Below, in pieces: positions 51,745-60,815 of a stretch of DNA of 64,000 nt. The translations under genes were made by a program, and so were the position numbers. Source of the stretch: Ardenticatena maritima (GTDB taxonomy: Bacteria > Chloroflexota > Anaerolineae > Ardenticatenales > Ardenticatenaceae); contig NZ_LGKN01000009.1 of the NCBI RefSeq assembly GCF_001306175.1, forward strand, positions 124,001 through 188,000, read 5' to 3'. Positions within the stretch are counted from its first letter, which is position 1. Every line of letters begins with the position of its first letter. The notes under the pieces were generated by a model, which was not told the origin of the DNA, ran no database searches, and was given only the letters and a program-made list of their open reading frames with translations.

Positions 51745-52605
51745 ATGGCAAACATTTTGGACGGCAAAGCACTGGCTGCCCGTTTACGTGAAGAACTGAT
51801 GACCGAAGCCCAGGCGTTCATCGAAGCGACCGGGCATGTTCCCACCATTGCCATGCTTCGCGCAGGCGATGACCCCGCGCTGCTTTCACACGCCCGTTCG
51901 GTACGGCGTTCGTTTGAAAAAGCGGGGTTTGGTTTCCAGGAACACGAACTGCCCGCCGATTGTTCGCAAGCCGATTTGAGCGCCAAACTGGCTGAACTCA
52001 ACGCCGACCCGCATGTGCATGGTATTCTCATTCAAGAACCACTGCCCAACCACATTGATGAAGACGCGCTCATCCTGGCACTCGACCCGCGCAAAGACGT
52101 GGACGGTGTCCACCCGCTGAACGCGGGGCTGTTGCAACAGCAGCGTGGGCGCTACCACGTCTCTTCAACGCCGCTGGGGGGCATCGCCATTCTGGACGCC
52201 TACAACATTGACGTGAAGGGCAAGCGCGCGGTAGTGATTGGGCGGAGCAACATTGTAGGCAAACCGATGGCGCTCTTGCTCCTTCACCGCCATGCGACCG
52301 TCACCATTGCGCACAGCCGCACGCAAAATCTGGCGGCGCTTTGCCGCGAAGCGGATATCGTGTGCGCCGCTGTGGGACGGGCGGGGCTTGTCACGCGCGA
52401 CTTCATCAAGCCCGGCGCGGTGGTGATTGATTTCGGCATCAACTTTGTGGACGGCAAACTCGTGGGCGATGTCGCGTTTGATGAAGTTGCCGAAGTCGCC
52501 GGCTGGATTACGCCCGTGCCCGGTGGTACGGGACCCGTGACGTCGGTCATGTTGCTTCGCAACACACTCAACGCGGCAAAATGGTTGTTGGAAACGTCGT
52601 CGTGA
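51745..52605 (+). CDS. folD: FolD methylenetetrahydrofolate dehydrogenase/cyclohydrolase, catalytic Lys missing
   Basis: This 286-residue protein has the FolD fold: GILIQEPLPNHID, DPRKDVDGVHPLNAG, the NADP site VVIGRSNIVGKPMALLL and ITPVPGGTGPVTSVML. At the active site the Tyr-x3-Lys pair of the family (Y50/K54 in E. coli) reads His49 and Val53. The lysine is essential for the cyclohydrolase step in studied homologues, so this enzyme may have lost it. AAAGGGGG precedes the ATG. It is followed eight bases later by an acyltransferase gene. Confidence 0.88.
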   Translation: MANILDGKALAARLREELMTEAQAFIEATGHVPTIAMLRAGDDPALLSHARSVRRSFEKAGFGFQEHELPADCSQADLSAKLAELNADPHVHGILIQEPLPNHIDEDALILALDPRKDVDGVHPLNAGLLQQQRGRYHVSSTPLGGIAILDAYNIDVKGKRAVVIGRSNIVGKPMALLLLHRHATVTIAHSRTQNLAALCREADIVCAAVGRAGLVTRDFIKPGAVVIDFGINFVDGKLVGDVAFDEVAEVAGWITPVPGGTGPVTSVMLLRNTLNAAKWLLETSS

Positions 52606-52612
52606 GGGAGAT

Positions 52613-53254
52613 ATGACCGAGGAGCAAACCACATTCCCACCTTTGCCGCCGGCGCTGGAAGCGGTCCATATCGGGCGCGGCTGGCAAAAGATGGCGCAAC
52701 GCATCTTTCAAACGTTGGGCTGGCGCGTTGAAGGCACATTGCCGAACGAACCCAAGTTCGTGATTGCCGCCGCCCCGCACACAAGCAACTGGGACGGGGT
52801 GTTGCTGCTCTTAGCCGCCACGTCGCTGGGGGTGCGGCTCAACTGGATTGGCAAGCACACGCTCTTTCGCCCCCCGATTGGTTGGTTCATGCGGCGGCTG
52901 GGGGGCATTCCTGTGGACCGGCGCAAGCGGCAAAACCTTGTGGACCAGGTGGCGGCTGCGTTCGCCAAACGCACGCACATGATTCTGGTGATTGCCACCG
53001 AAGCCACACGCAAGGAAGTGCCCTACTGGCGCTCCGGCTTCTACTACATCGCTCTGAAAGCGGGCGTGCCCATTCTGCTTGCGGGCCCCGATTACCCAAC
53101 CAAGCGCATTGTGCTAGGACCGCTCATCTGGCCCAGCGGCGACATTGATGCCGACATGGAAAAAATCGCCGCCTGGTTCAACGCCAAGGGCTTGCGCGGC
53201 ATCAAAGGCAAGCCGATGAGCCCGGTGCGATTGCGCCCGCGCGATGACGCCTGA
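52613..53254 (+). CDS. PlsC-like lysophospholipid acyltransferase family protein
   Basis: This 213-residue protein has the acyltransferase motif H56-x4-D61 (HTSNWD) and the GGIPVDR motif. The usual PEGTR motif reads ATEATRK. It fits the 1-acyl-glycerol-3-phosphate acyltransferase superfamily and probably acts on lipids at the membrane face. A GAGGGAG site lies between the folD stop and the ATG, so it is co-transcribed with folD. Its precise acceptor is unknown. Confidence 0.82.
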   Translation: MTEEQTTFPPLPPALEAVHIGRGWQKMAQRIFQTLGWRVEGTLPNEPKFVIAAAPHTSNWDGVLLLLAATSLGVRLNWIGKHTLFRPPIGWFMRRLGGIPVDRRKRQNLVDQVAAAFAKRTHMILVIATEATRKEVPYWRSGFYYIALKAGVPILLAGPDYPTKRIVLGPLIWPSGDIDADMEKIAAWFNAKGLRGIKGKPMSPVRLRPRDDA

Positions 53255-53271
53255 CCCCACGCAGAACACAG

Positions 53272-53306
53272 CAACGGTCTGAGCCGCTCGGCTCAGACCG
53301 TTTTTT
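53272..53306. terminator. Bidirectional terminator
   Basis: The stem AACGGTCTGAGC/GCTCAGACCGTT has T runs on both strands and overlaps the 3' end of the MFS gene. It ends both the folD unit (+) and the MFS unit (-). Confidence 0.85.
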
Positions 53307-54498
53307 GTTGCAGGCGGCGCTGAACCGTTGCGACGAACACGCCCCACCCCGCCAGCGCCAGCAACGGCGTCACCATGTAGAGCGCGCGAACACCAAACCG
53401 TTCAACAAACATCCCGCCCGACGTCGCCCCAAACAGCGACCCCAGACCGTACACCGTTCCCATGAACAAAAATTGTGCCGTGGCGCGGCGCTCCGAGGGG
53501 ATGAGTTCCGCCAGCAACCCCATGCTCCCCACCAGGAATGTGCCAAACGAAAGCCCATGCAACACCTGCACCGCAACCGCCCACCCCGGCGAGGGAGAGA
53601 CCACGTAGAGGAACCAGCGCAGGGCAAACACCAGGAACGCCACTTGCAAAATACGCGCCGAACCAAAACGCTGTGTCAGCCGCGACGCGTAGAAGACCAC
53701 GGGAATCTCGCTCAGAGAGCCAATTGCCCAGGCAACGCCCACCAGGGTTTCCGACGCCCCCATGCGGTTCAAAAAGAGGCTGTAAAAGTTGTTGGCGGCG
53801 CTCATGGCAATCCCCAACAACAGCAACGCCGCCAGCATAAAAGTGAAGGGCGGCTTGAGCACATCGCGCACGCCTTCACGCAACGAGGCTTTGGCGCGCT
53901 GTCCACGTTCGGGGTGAAAGGGCGTGGTGAAAAACGTCATCACCAACAAGCCTATCCCCAGCCAGAAGAACATTTCAAAGAACGTCCATTCCAGAATTTT
54001 GCCTGTGAGCAAGGTCGCCAGCGTCCAGCCAATGGAGCCCCAAACACGAATTTCACCAAACGAAGAACGCCCGTATGCGCGCACGCTCTCGATCGTCAAC
54101 CCGTCCAGCAGGGGCACGGTCGCGCTGTTGAGCGCACCGTACACAATCACCACCACAAACACCAGCGCAAAAGAGTCCACGCGCGAAAGCGCGAACAAAG
54201 CCAGCGCCACGCCCAACAGAATGGCTTGCAACAAACGCCGCTCGCTGGACACATTATCCGCCAGCGTGCCCCACACCAGCGACATGGGAACCGAGACCGC
54301 CGTCACCACCGCCGCCAGCAAGCCGATTTGCTCATCGTTCAAGCCCAGGCGGGCGTAGTAGAGCGGCAGGAACGGGAAAATTGCCCCCAGCGCCATGAAA
54401 TAGAAGAAGTACGCCGCCCCCAGCGACCAAAGGCGCGCCGGCGGCGTAGCCGGTTCACATTGACACGTTGTGGAAAGTGTGAGTGATGGATTCGACAT
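53293..54498 (-). CDS. Major facilitator superfamily transporter (MFS_1-like)
   Basis: This 401-residue protein has about 12 hydrophobic helices, the short loop motif WGTLADNVSSERRLL between helices 2 and 3, and RSSFGEIRVWGSIGW, all typical of the LacY/NupG-like MFS branch. The substrate is unknown; nucleosides, sugars or aromatic acids are possible. ATG at 54498 with GAGGTG upstream; a longer frame reads through the leader hairpin and is rejected. Its promoter overlaps a palindrome shared with the divergent PAP2 gene. Confidence 0.85.
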   Translation of the reverse strand: MSNPSLTLSTTCQCEPATPPARLWSLGAAYFFYFMALGAIFPFLPLYYARLGLNDEQIGLLAAVVTAVSVPMSLVWGTLADNVSSERRLLQAILLGVALALFALSRVDSFALVFVVVIVYGALNSATVPLLDGLTIESVRAYGRSSFGEIRVWGSIGWTLATLLTGKILEWTFFEMFFWLGIGLLVMTFFTTPFHPERGQRAKASLREGVRDVLKPPFTFMLAALLLLGIAMSAANNFYSLFLNRMGASETLVGVAWAIGSLSEIPVVFYASRLTQRFGSARILQVAFLVFALRWFLYVVSPSPGWAVAVQVLHGLSFGTFLVGSMGLLAELIPSERRATAQFLFMGTVYGLGSLFGATSGGMFVERFGVRALYMVTPLLALAGWGVFVATVQRRLQQKTV

Positions 54499-54516
54499 AG
54501 AGCACCTCGCGTGTTC

Positions 54517-54548
54517 AAAAAGAAAAACAACCCGCCAGACGGGGGTTG
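54517..54548 (-). promoter_or_regulatory. Terminator-like hairpin in the MFS gene leader
   Basis: On the minus strand CAACCC/GGGTTG closes on a nine-base loop and is followed by TTTTTCTTTTT, 19 bases before the MFS start codon. Together with its own upstream promoter this looks like a transcription attenuator. Confidence 0.5.
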
Positions 54549-54607
54549 CCGGTCGCCAACATGGCTTGTTTGAGATTTTGGCAGTGCGCGATAGACTACG
54601 CCGCGAC

Positions 54608-54637
54608 ATCATACCAACAACTGTTTGCCAGGCAAAC
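54608..54637 (-). promoter_or_regulatory. MFS promoter with overlapping palindromic operator
   Basis: Minus strand: -10 TATGAT (54608-54613), 17-base spacer, -35 TTTGCC (54631-54636). The -35 lies inside a perfect palindrome GTTTGCCAGGCAAAC (54623-54637), a probable repressor site that is also 15 bases before the PAP2 start codon. Confidence 0.55.
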
Positions 54638-54651
54638 TTGACGGAGGCACA

Positions 54652-55509
54652 ATGCACGAATGGGGGTATCTCATCATTCAGGCGCTCCAAAACGCCCGCA
54701 CACCCTGGCTTGATGCGTTGTTCAAAGCCCTGACGTGGACGGGCAATGAAGGGTTTTACCTCGTTTTCGTTCCCTTGCTCTACTGGGGCGTTCATCCGCG
54801 CTTTGGGTTTCGCTTTTTCCTCGTCTTTATGCTGACCGGCGCGGTCAACACGCTTGCCAAACTGGCGCTCATCCAACCCCGCCCCTCACCCGCGCGCGTG
54901 CTGCATCTTGTGGAAGCCGATGGGTTCGGTTTCCCCAGTGGGCACGCTCAAAACGCCGTCGTTGTGTGGGGGTGGCTGGCGGCGCAAAGCCGCCAACCGT
55001 GGGCGTACATTGCCGCCGCCGTCATGGCGATTCTGGTGGGCGTCTCGCGGGTCTATCTGGGGGTGCACTTTCCGCACGATGTGCTGGGAGGCTGGCTGTT
55101 GGGGCTGCTCGTCTTGCTGGTGGCGCTGCGTATCGAAGCCCCCCTGCAAGCGTGGCTGGCACAACGCTCCACCACGGCGCACCTCTGCCTGGCGCTCGCC
55201 CCTCTGGCGGTGCTGCTCTTCACCCGCGATACAACCCTCGTTCGCCAAACCGGCGTGCTTGTGGGAACGCTGGTCGGGTTCTGGGGGGAACGGCGCACCG
55301 TGCGCCTGGGTGCGCCGCCAACCGCCGCCGCGCTGCTCCTGCGTTTTGTGGTGGGCGGTCTCGGCGTGGCGCTGCTCTACACCGTACCGCGCGCGCTCCT
55401 GCCCGCTGAGTGGTGGGCGGCGGCACTGCGCTATGCGCTGTTGGGGCTCTGGCTGGCGTGGGGCGCGCCCATCCTCTTCGCACGCCTGGAACGGCGGCGC
55501 GGCGCATAA
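54652..55509 (+). CDS. PAP2-family membrane phosphatase
   Basis: This 285-residue protein has the three PAP2 motifs: K70-x6-R77-P78, PSGH (95-98) and S132-R133-x5-H139 with D143. The first half holds the catalytic domain; hydrophobic helices continue to the C-terminus. It probably dephosphorylates a lipid phosphate such as undecaprenyl diphosphate or phosphatidic acid at the outer face of the membrane. ACGGAGGC precedes the ATG. It is divergent from the MFS gene. Confidence 0.9.
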   Translation: MHEWGYLIIQALQNARTPWLDALFKALTWTGNEGFYLVFVPLLYWGVHPRFGFRFFLVFMLTGAVNTLAKLALIQPRPSPARVLHLVEADGFGFPSGHAQNAVVVWGWLAAQSRQPWAYIAAAVMAILVGVSRVYLGVHFPHDVLGGWLLGLLVLLVALRIEAPLQAWLAQRSTTAHLCLALAPLAVLLFTRDTTLVRQTGVLVGTLVGFWGERRTVRLGAPPTAAALLLRFVVGGLGVALLYTVPRALLPAEWWAAALRYALLGLWLAWGAPILFARLERRRGA

Positions 55510-55555
55510 AAAACTTTGCCGCACAAAATTTCTAGCACTCACACTCCGCTTTTGC

Positions 55556-55583
55556 TTGCAAGCGCCAACGCTTTGTCTATAAT
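55556..55583 (+). promoter_or_regulatory. Promoter of the NEW3 protein - ABC exporter operon
   Basis: -35 TTGCAA (55556-55561), 16-base spacer, consensus -10 TATAAT (55578-55583), giving a leader of about 75 bases. Confidence 0.65.
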
Positions 55584-55664
55584 CTCGCGCCGTGTGCAAC
55601 CAGTTTGTTGCGTGTTCGTTCGTGTCCAACTCAACCATCAAGCGAACAAAGGGAGGGAGACGCA

Positions 55665-56831
55665 ATGCGAACACTTCGCTGGCTGTTGGTTGCCGTGGTT
55701 GCGCTGACCTTTGGTGTGTTCCCCGTTTCGGCGCAAGAAGGTGTGACTGAAACCCCTGCGATTGACGTCTTCTCGCGCTACCCCGTGCAAGTGTTGGAAG
55801 CCGGTCAACGTGCTGATTTTGAACTGCGCTTCAACGTGACGGGTGTCGCGCAAACCATCTACCTCGACCTGGAAGGCTTGCCGGAAGGGTGGGACGCCAC
55901 CTTCCAGGGCGGCGGCGATACCATCCAGGCGATCTATGTCCGCCCCGAAGATGAAGACCAGGTGGTGCGCCTACGCGTCGAAGTGCCCGACGGCGTGGAA
56001 GCCGGTTCCTATCCGCTGACGGTCATTGCGCGCGGCGACCGCGACACGGTGCGCGTGCCGCTGGAAATTCGCGTGAAAGAGCGTGTCCCCGCCAAACTCT
56101 CCTTCACGGTTGATTTGCCCGTTCTGCGCGGCACGCCAACCACCACGTTCCGCTACTCGGCGGAATTGAAGAACGAAGGTGATGAAGAAATCACCGCCAA
56201 CCTGACCTACGAAGCGCCGCAAGGCTTCCTGGTCACCTTCAAACTGACCGGGCAAGAAACCACCAGCGTGCCGCTCGGTCCGAACGAATCGAAGCGCATC
56301 AGCATCGAAGTCAAGCCCTACACCGACGTGCCGGCCGGGCAATACCCCGTCAGTGTGGCGGCGGTAGCCGGTGAAAGCGTGGTGACGCTCGACCTGGTCG
56401 CCGACATCACGGGGCAACCCGAACTCTCGCTGACCACCGAAGACGGCCGCCTTTCGGCGAATGCGACCGCCGGCAAAGAAACGCCCGTCACGCTGGTGCT
56501 GCGCAACGACGGCACGGCGTCCGCGCTGAACGTGGAATTGAGCGCCTCGGCGCCGTCCAACTGGTCGGTGGAATTCGACCCCAAGACGATTGAAGAGTTG
56601 CCCGTGGGGCAAGAAGTCAAAGTCAACGCCACCATCAAACCCACCGAAAAGGCGGTGGCGGGGGACTACATTGTGACCATGCGCGCCCGCCCCGAAAACG
56701 GCAACACCGAATCGGCCGAATTCCGCATCACGGTAACGACTTCGACGCTCTGGGGCATTGTTGGTGTGGCGTTGATTGCGGTGGCTGTGGGTGTGGTGGC
56801 GCTGGCTGTGATGCGCTTTGGCCGCCGCTAA
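55665..56831 (+). CDS. Secreted NEW3-domain protein with C-terminal membrane helix
   Basis: This 388-residue protein has a signal peptide (residues 1-23), three beta-sandwich repeats of the NEW3/CARDB-like type (for example DGVEAGSYPLTVIARGDRD and VPAGQYPVSVAAVAGES) and one C-terminal transmembrane helix (about 362-383) with a short basic tail. It is therefore an outward-facing anchored protein. It shares an operon with an ABC ATPase and permease, 18 bases downstream, so it may help the transporter bind or deliver its substrate. Confidence 0.82.
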   Translation: MRTLRWLLVAVVALTFGVFPVSAQEGVTETPAIDVFSRYPVQVLEAGQRADFELRFNVTGVAQTIYLDLEGLPEGWDATFQGGGDTIQAIYVRPEDEDQVVRLRVEVPDGVEAGSYPLTVIARGDRDTVRVPLEIRVKERVPAKLSFTVDLPVLRGTPTTTFRYSAELKNEGDEEITANLTYEAPQGFLVTFKLTGQETTSVPLGPNESKRISIEVKPYTDVPAGQYPVSVAAVAGESVVTLDLVADITGQPELSLTTEDGRLSANATAGKETPVTLVLRNDGTASALNVELSASAPSNWSVEFDPKTIEELPVGQEVKVNATIKPTEKAVAGDYIVTMRARPENGNTESAEFRITVTTSTLWGIVGVALIAVAVGVVALAVMRFGRR

Positions 56832-56849
56832 TGGCGGAGGAGGTGCATC

Positions 56850-57809
56850 ATGAGCAAGCAAAATGAATTCGTCATCGAAACACGCCATCTCACCAAAAAG
56901 TACGGCGATTTCGTCGCGGTCAACGACCTCAATTTGCGCGTGCGCCGTGGAGAAGTCTTTGGCGTGTTGGGGCCCAACGGGGCTGGCAAAACAACCACCA
57001 TCCTCATGCTCCTGGGGCTGACCGACCCTACCGAGGGCGAGGTGCGCGTGCTCGGGCTGGACCCGACGCGCCGCCCGCTCTCGGTCAAATCGCGCGTGGG
57101 CTACCTGCCCGACCAGGTAGGCTTTTACGATGAACTGACCGCGCGCGAAAACCTGATTTACACCGCCAAGTTGAACGGGCTGCCGCGGCAAGAAGCCTAT
57201 CGCCGCATCGAGGAGGCGCTGACGCAAGTGGGCTTGGCGCACGTCGCCGACCAGCGTGTGGGCACGTTCTCGCGCGGTATGCGCCAGCGCCTGGGCGTGG
57301 CTGAAATTTTGATGAAGCAGCCCCAACTCGTCATCATGGACGAACCGACCCAGGGGCTGGACCCCGAAGCCTCGCGCGAGTTTCTCGACTTCATCCGCCA
57401 GTTGAAGCAACAGGGCATCACCATTTTGCTCTCGTCGCACTTGCTCTATCAGGTGCAAGCGGTCTGCGACCGTGTGGGGCTTTTCCACCGCGGGCGCATG
57501 GCGCTGGAAGGCACGGTGCAAGAATTGGCGAAGAAAGTGCTCGGGAGCGGGTATCGCGTCTTTGTGGAAGCCAGCGGCAACCAGGAAGCCATCCAAAACG
57601 CGCTGGCGGCGCTCAAAGGCGCAAGCGAGGTGCGCGTGGTCGGCAACAACCGCTACGAAATCGCCGCCACGCAAGACCTGCGCCCCGAAGCCGCCAAAGC
57701 CGTCATCGAAGCGGGCGGCAAACTCTTCTCGCTGGCTGTTGAAGAGCCGAACCTGGAAGAGATTTACGCCCGCTACTTCAAGGAGGTGGAACATGGCGAA
57801 GCCGCATGA
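56850..57809 (+). CDS. ABC transporter ATP-binding protein
   Basis: This 319-residue ATPase has Walker [10 protein letters not shown] (about 44-52), the ABC signature FSRGMRQRL and Walker [18 protein letters not shown]-terminal extension (about 225-319) resembles the regulatory region of CcmA/NatA-type exporters. AGGAGGTG precedes the ATG. Its last 17 bases overlap the permease gene, so the two are coupled. Confidence 0.92.
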   Translation: MSKQNEFVIETRHLTKKYGDFVAVNDLNLRVRRGEVFGVLGPNGAGKTTTILMLLGLTDPTEGEVRVLGLDPTRRPLSVKSRVGYLPDQVGFYDELTARENLIYTAKLNGLPRQEAYRRIEEALTQVGLAHVADQRVGTFSRGMRQRLGVAEILMKQPQLVIMDEPTQGLDPEASREFLDFIRQLKQQGITILLSSHLLYQVQAVCDRVGLFHRGRMALEGTVQELAKKVLGSGYRVFVEASGNQEAIQNALAALKGASEVRVVGNNRYEIAATQDLRPEAAKAVIEAGGKLFSLAVEEPNLEEIYARYFKEVEHGEAA

Positions 57810-58773
57810 GCAAGCCATCCGCATCCGCGAGGGCTCTCCATGGACGGGGCTCTGGGCGGTGGTGGGCAAAGAAATGGCCGACCACCTGACGAGCGCCCGC
57901 ATGCACATTCTCGAACTCATCATCCTGCTGACGGCGGCGGGCACCGTCTTTGCCGCGTCCGAAAACTTGCGCACCACGGTCGGGCAAGACCGCTTCCTGT
58001 TCCTGCGCCTCTTCACCACCGGGCGCGACCCTCTGCCGGCGCTGATTGGGTTTTTGGGCTTCCTCATTCCACTGATTGCGATTGCGCTGGCGTTTGACTC
58101 GGTGAATGGCGAATTCAACCGGCGCACCATGTCGCGCTTGCTGGCGCAACCCATCTACCGCGACGCCCTGCTCTTTGGGAAGTTCCTGGCGGGGCTTTTC
58201 ACGCTCTCGCTGGTGCTGAGCGTCATCTGGCTGCTCATCATCGGCATGGGCATTTTGCGGCTGGGGTTGCCGCCCTCGACGGAGGAAGTGTTGCGCAGCC
58301 TGATTTACCTTATCGTCGCCATCTTTTACGGCGGCGTCTGGCTGGCGCTAGCCATGCTCTTCTCCATCATCTTCCGCCAGCCGGCGACAGCCGCGCTCGC
58401 TTCCATCGCCGTCTGGCTCTTCTTCATCGCGTTCTGGGGCTTCATCGCCAGTTCACTCGCGCTGGTCATCAGCCCGGTGCGCTACGGCTACCTGGAAGAA
58501 TACGCCCGCCTGGCGCAAACCGAGTTGTATCTGGCGCGGCTTGCGCCCAACACGCTGTACAGCGAAGCCACCATCGGGATTTTGCAGCCCGAAACGCGCG
58601 TGCTAGGTGTCGTGCTGCCCACGCAACTCCAAGGTGCGATCCTGGGGTCGCCCTTGCCGCTGGGGCAAAGCATCATGCTCATCTGGCCGCAGTTGACGGG
58701 ATTGATTGCCGCGACCATTCTGCTCTTCGCACTGGGCTATGTCATCTTTCAGCGCCAGGAAGTGCGCGCCTGA
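57793..58773 (+). CDS. ABC transporter permease (ABC-2 type)
   Basis: This 326-residue membrane protein has about six hydrophobic helices. The segment [21 protein letters not shown], after helix 2, is the hallmark of ABC-2 permeases of the NosY/gliding type. The AGGAGG site of this gene is inside the ATPase gene. With the ATPase and the NEW3 protein it forms an exporter or membrane-modifying complex of unknown substrate. Confidence 0.9.
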   Translation: MAKPHEQAIRIREGSPWTGLWAVVGKEMADHLTSARMHILELIILLTAAGTVFAASENLRTTVGQDRFLFLRLFTTGRDPLPALIGFLGFLIPLIAIALAFDSVNGEFNRRTMSRLLAQPIYRDALLFGKFLAGLFTLSLVLSVIWLLIIGMGILRLGLPPSTEEVLRSLIYLIVAIFYGGVWLALAMLFSIIFRQPATAALASIAVWLFFIAFWGFIASSLALVISPVRYGYLEEYARLAQTELYLARLAPNTLYSEATIGILQPETRVLGVVLPTQLQGAILGSPLPLGQSIMLIWPQLTGLIAATILLFALGYVIFQRQEVRA

Positions 58774-58790
58774 GCGACGCACCCACACAC

Positions 58791-58817
58791 AGGGCGGCCA
58801 CAGCGCCGCCCTTTTTT
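58791..58817 (+). terminator. Terminator of the NEW3-ABC operon
   Basis: The stem AGGGCGGC/GCCGCCCT with a six-base loop and six T residues, 17 bases after the permease stop codon. Confidence 0.85.
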
Positions 58818-58903
58818 GTGCCATTTGCCGCTTTCGGTGAACACAATACCATACAAAACCGTTAGCCGTTCTAAGTTTTCAATCTCACAGAGTGGAGGCA
58901 CGT

Positions 58904-59959
58904 ATGGACGTCAAACTCAATGAAGAATTTTTGAAACGCCTGCTGGAAGCCATTGGTCCAAGCGGTTTTGAAGACGACGCCGCGCAGGTCTGGATGGAAG
59001 CGGCGCAGACCTTTGCCGACCGCGTCGAACGCGATACGCACGGCAACACCTACGCGACCATCAACCCCGGCGGTTCGCCCCGCCTGCTCCTCGCCGGCCA
59101 CCTGGACGAAATCGGCCTCATTGTGAACTACATTGACGAAAAAGGGTATGTGTACGTGAAGGGGCTTGGCGGTTGGGACCCGCAAGTGCTGATTGGGCAA
59201 CGGGTACGCTTCAAGGGGCTGCAAGGCGATGTGATTGGTGTTGTCGGGCGCAAAGCCATTCACCTGCTGAAAAGCGAAGAACGCAAAAAAGCCGTGGAAT
59301 TGAAAGATTTGTGGATTGATATCGGCGCAAAAGATGGGGACGAAGCCAAGCAATACCTCGAAGTTGGCACCATTGGCGTCATCGAACAGCCGGTGGTGCA
59401 GGTGTTGAATGGGCGCGTGGTTTCGCGTGCGCTGGACAACCGCATCGGCGCGTTCACCGTGCTGGAAGCCCTGCGCCACATGAAAGCCAACGGGGTCACC
59501 GCCGAAGTGACAGCCGTTGCCACCGTGCAGGAAGAAATCGGCTTGAAAGGCGCGTTCACCTCGGCGTACCGCCTCAACCCCGACACGGCGCTGGTGGTGG
59601 ACGTGACACACTGCACCGACCAACCGGGCATCAGCAAGAAAGAATCGGGCGAATCGCCGCTCGGTTCCGGCGCGAACCTGACGGTCGGTCCGCAAATTCA
59701 CCCCAAAGTGTTGCGCCGCCTGCGCGACCTCGCCGAAGAGCACGCCGTGCCCTACACGCTCACCGCATCCACCCGCTACACCGGCACCGACACCGACGCC
59801 ATCTTCATCACCCGCGAGGGCATTCCGGCGGCGCTGCTCTCCATCCCGAACCGCTACATGCACTCACCCAGCGAAATGGTGGACCTGCACGATGTCGAAG
59901 CCGTTGTGAAACTGATGACACTCTACGCCCTCAACCCCGTGACGGATTTAGTACGCTAA
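58904..59959 (+). CDS. M42-family glutamyl/leucyl aminopeptidase-like metallopeptidase
   Basis: This 351-residue enzyme has the M42 metal site: H66 and D68 (AGHLDEIG), D178 (ALDNRIG), catalytic E210 with metal ligand E211 (VQEEIG), D233 (VDVTH) and H320 (NRYMHSPSE). M42 enzymes are cytoplasmic cobalt/zinc aminopeptidases that form large tetrahedral particles and recycle peptides; some were first called endoglucanases. ATG at 58904 with GGAGG upstream. Confidence 0.92.
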   Translation: MDVKLNEEFLKRLLEAIGPSGFEDDAAQVWMEAAQTFADRVERDTHGNTYATINPGGSPRLLLAGHLDEIGLIVNYIDEKGYVYVKGLGGWDPQVLIGQRVRFKGLQGDVIGVVGRKAIHLLKSEERKKAVELKDLWIDIGAKDGDEAKQYLEVGTIGVIEQPVVQVLNGRVVSRALDNRIGAFTVLEALRHMKANGVTAEVTAVATVQEEIGLKGAFTSAYRLNPDTALVVDVTHCTDQPGISKKESGESPLGSGANLTVGPQIHPKVLRRLRDLAEEHAVPYTLTASTRYTGTDTDAIFITREGIPAALLSIPNRYMHSPSEMVDLHDVEAVVKLMTLYALNPVTDLVR

Positions 59960-59991
59960 TTGACGCGGTATTGAACGCCGTTCACAATCAA

Positions 59992-60026
59992 ACCTGGTGG
60001 GGCTTTGCGCTCCGCCAGGTTTTTGC
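59992..60026 (+). terminator. Terminator of the M42 peptidase gene
   Basis: A 12-base stem ACCTGGTGGGGC/GCTCCGCCAGGT, with two G-T pairs, is followed by five T residues. Confidence 0.75.
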
Positions 60027-60054
60027 TTTTGAGAACCATTTGCGAGCGCATCTT

Positions 60055-60753
60055 ATGCAACTCCCGTTGACGATGTATCAGGAATGGCACCAACTGCTGT
60101 TCGCCCATTGGCCTGTGCCGCCTGAGATGCTCCGCCCACACATTCCTGCGGCGCTCAGGCTCGAAACGTTTGACGGCGTGGCGTGGATTGGCGTCGTGCC
60201 GTTCCACATGCGCAACATTCATTTGCACGGCGGTATCCCGCTGATTGGGGCGCATGCTTTTGCCGAGTTGAACGTGCGCACCTACGTGCGGCACGGCGAC
60301 CATGCGGGGGTCTGGTTCTTCAGTCTGGACGCCGCCAGCCGCCTGGCGGTATGGGGCGCGCGGCGCTTCTTCCACCTGCCCTACTTCTACGCCGACATGC
60401 ACACCCACCGCGAAGGGGAAACCGTCGTCTATCGCAGTCAGCGCCGCGATGCACGCGGGCACCCCGCCCGCTTCGTTGCCACGTATGCCCCAAGCGGTGC
60501 ACCATTCCAGGCGACGCCGGGAACGCTGGAACACTTTCTCACAGAACGCTACTGCCTTTTCGCCGCCGACAATCACGGGCGACTGTATCGGGGCGATATT
60601 CGCCACACACCCTGGCCGCTCCAACCCGCCACAGCCACCATCTCCGAAAACAGCATGTGGCTTCCCGAATGGCAACGCCCGACGCAAGCGCCCTTGTTGC
60701 ACTACGCCGAGCAATTGCATGTGGAAATTCTGCCGCTGGTGCGCATTTCCTGA
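60055..60753 (+). CDS. DUF2071 (YqjF-like) protein
   Basis: This 232-residue protein shows the DUF2071 pattern: LLFAHWPVPPEMLRPHIPAALRLETFDGVAWIGVVPFHM, then ELNVRTYVRHGDHAGVWFFSLDA and the FFHLPYFYADM segment. The family has an acetoacetate-decarboxylase-like fold and no known activity. The ATG at 60055 is chosen because the upstream frame contains the terminator of the previous gene; the ribosome site is weak. Confidence 0.82.
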   Translation: MQLPLTMYQEWHQLLFAHWPVPPEMLRPHIPAALRLETFDGVAWIGVVPFHMRNIHLHGGIPLIGAHAFAELNVRTYVRHGDHAGVWFFSLDAASRLAVWGARRFFHLPYFYADMHTHREGETVVYRSQRRDARGHPARFVATYAPSGAPFQATPGTLEHFLTERYCLFAADNHGRLYRGDIRHTPWPLQPATATISENSMWLPEWQRPTQAPLLHYAEQLHVEILPLVRIS

Positions 60754-60815
60754 TGACAAGGCGGCACGCCTGGCTATGATTGAAACCAACAACTTACTCA
60801 GAGGAGGAATCGCAC

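Noticed and set aside
54499-54876. N-terminal extension of the MFS protein
   Set aside because: It crosses the promoter, the leader hairpin and the divergent PAP2 gene; the ATG at 54498 starts the usual MFS N-terminus.
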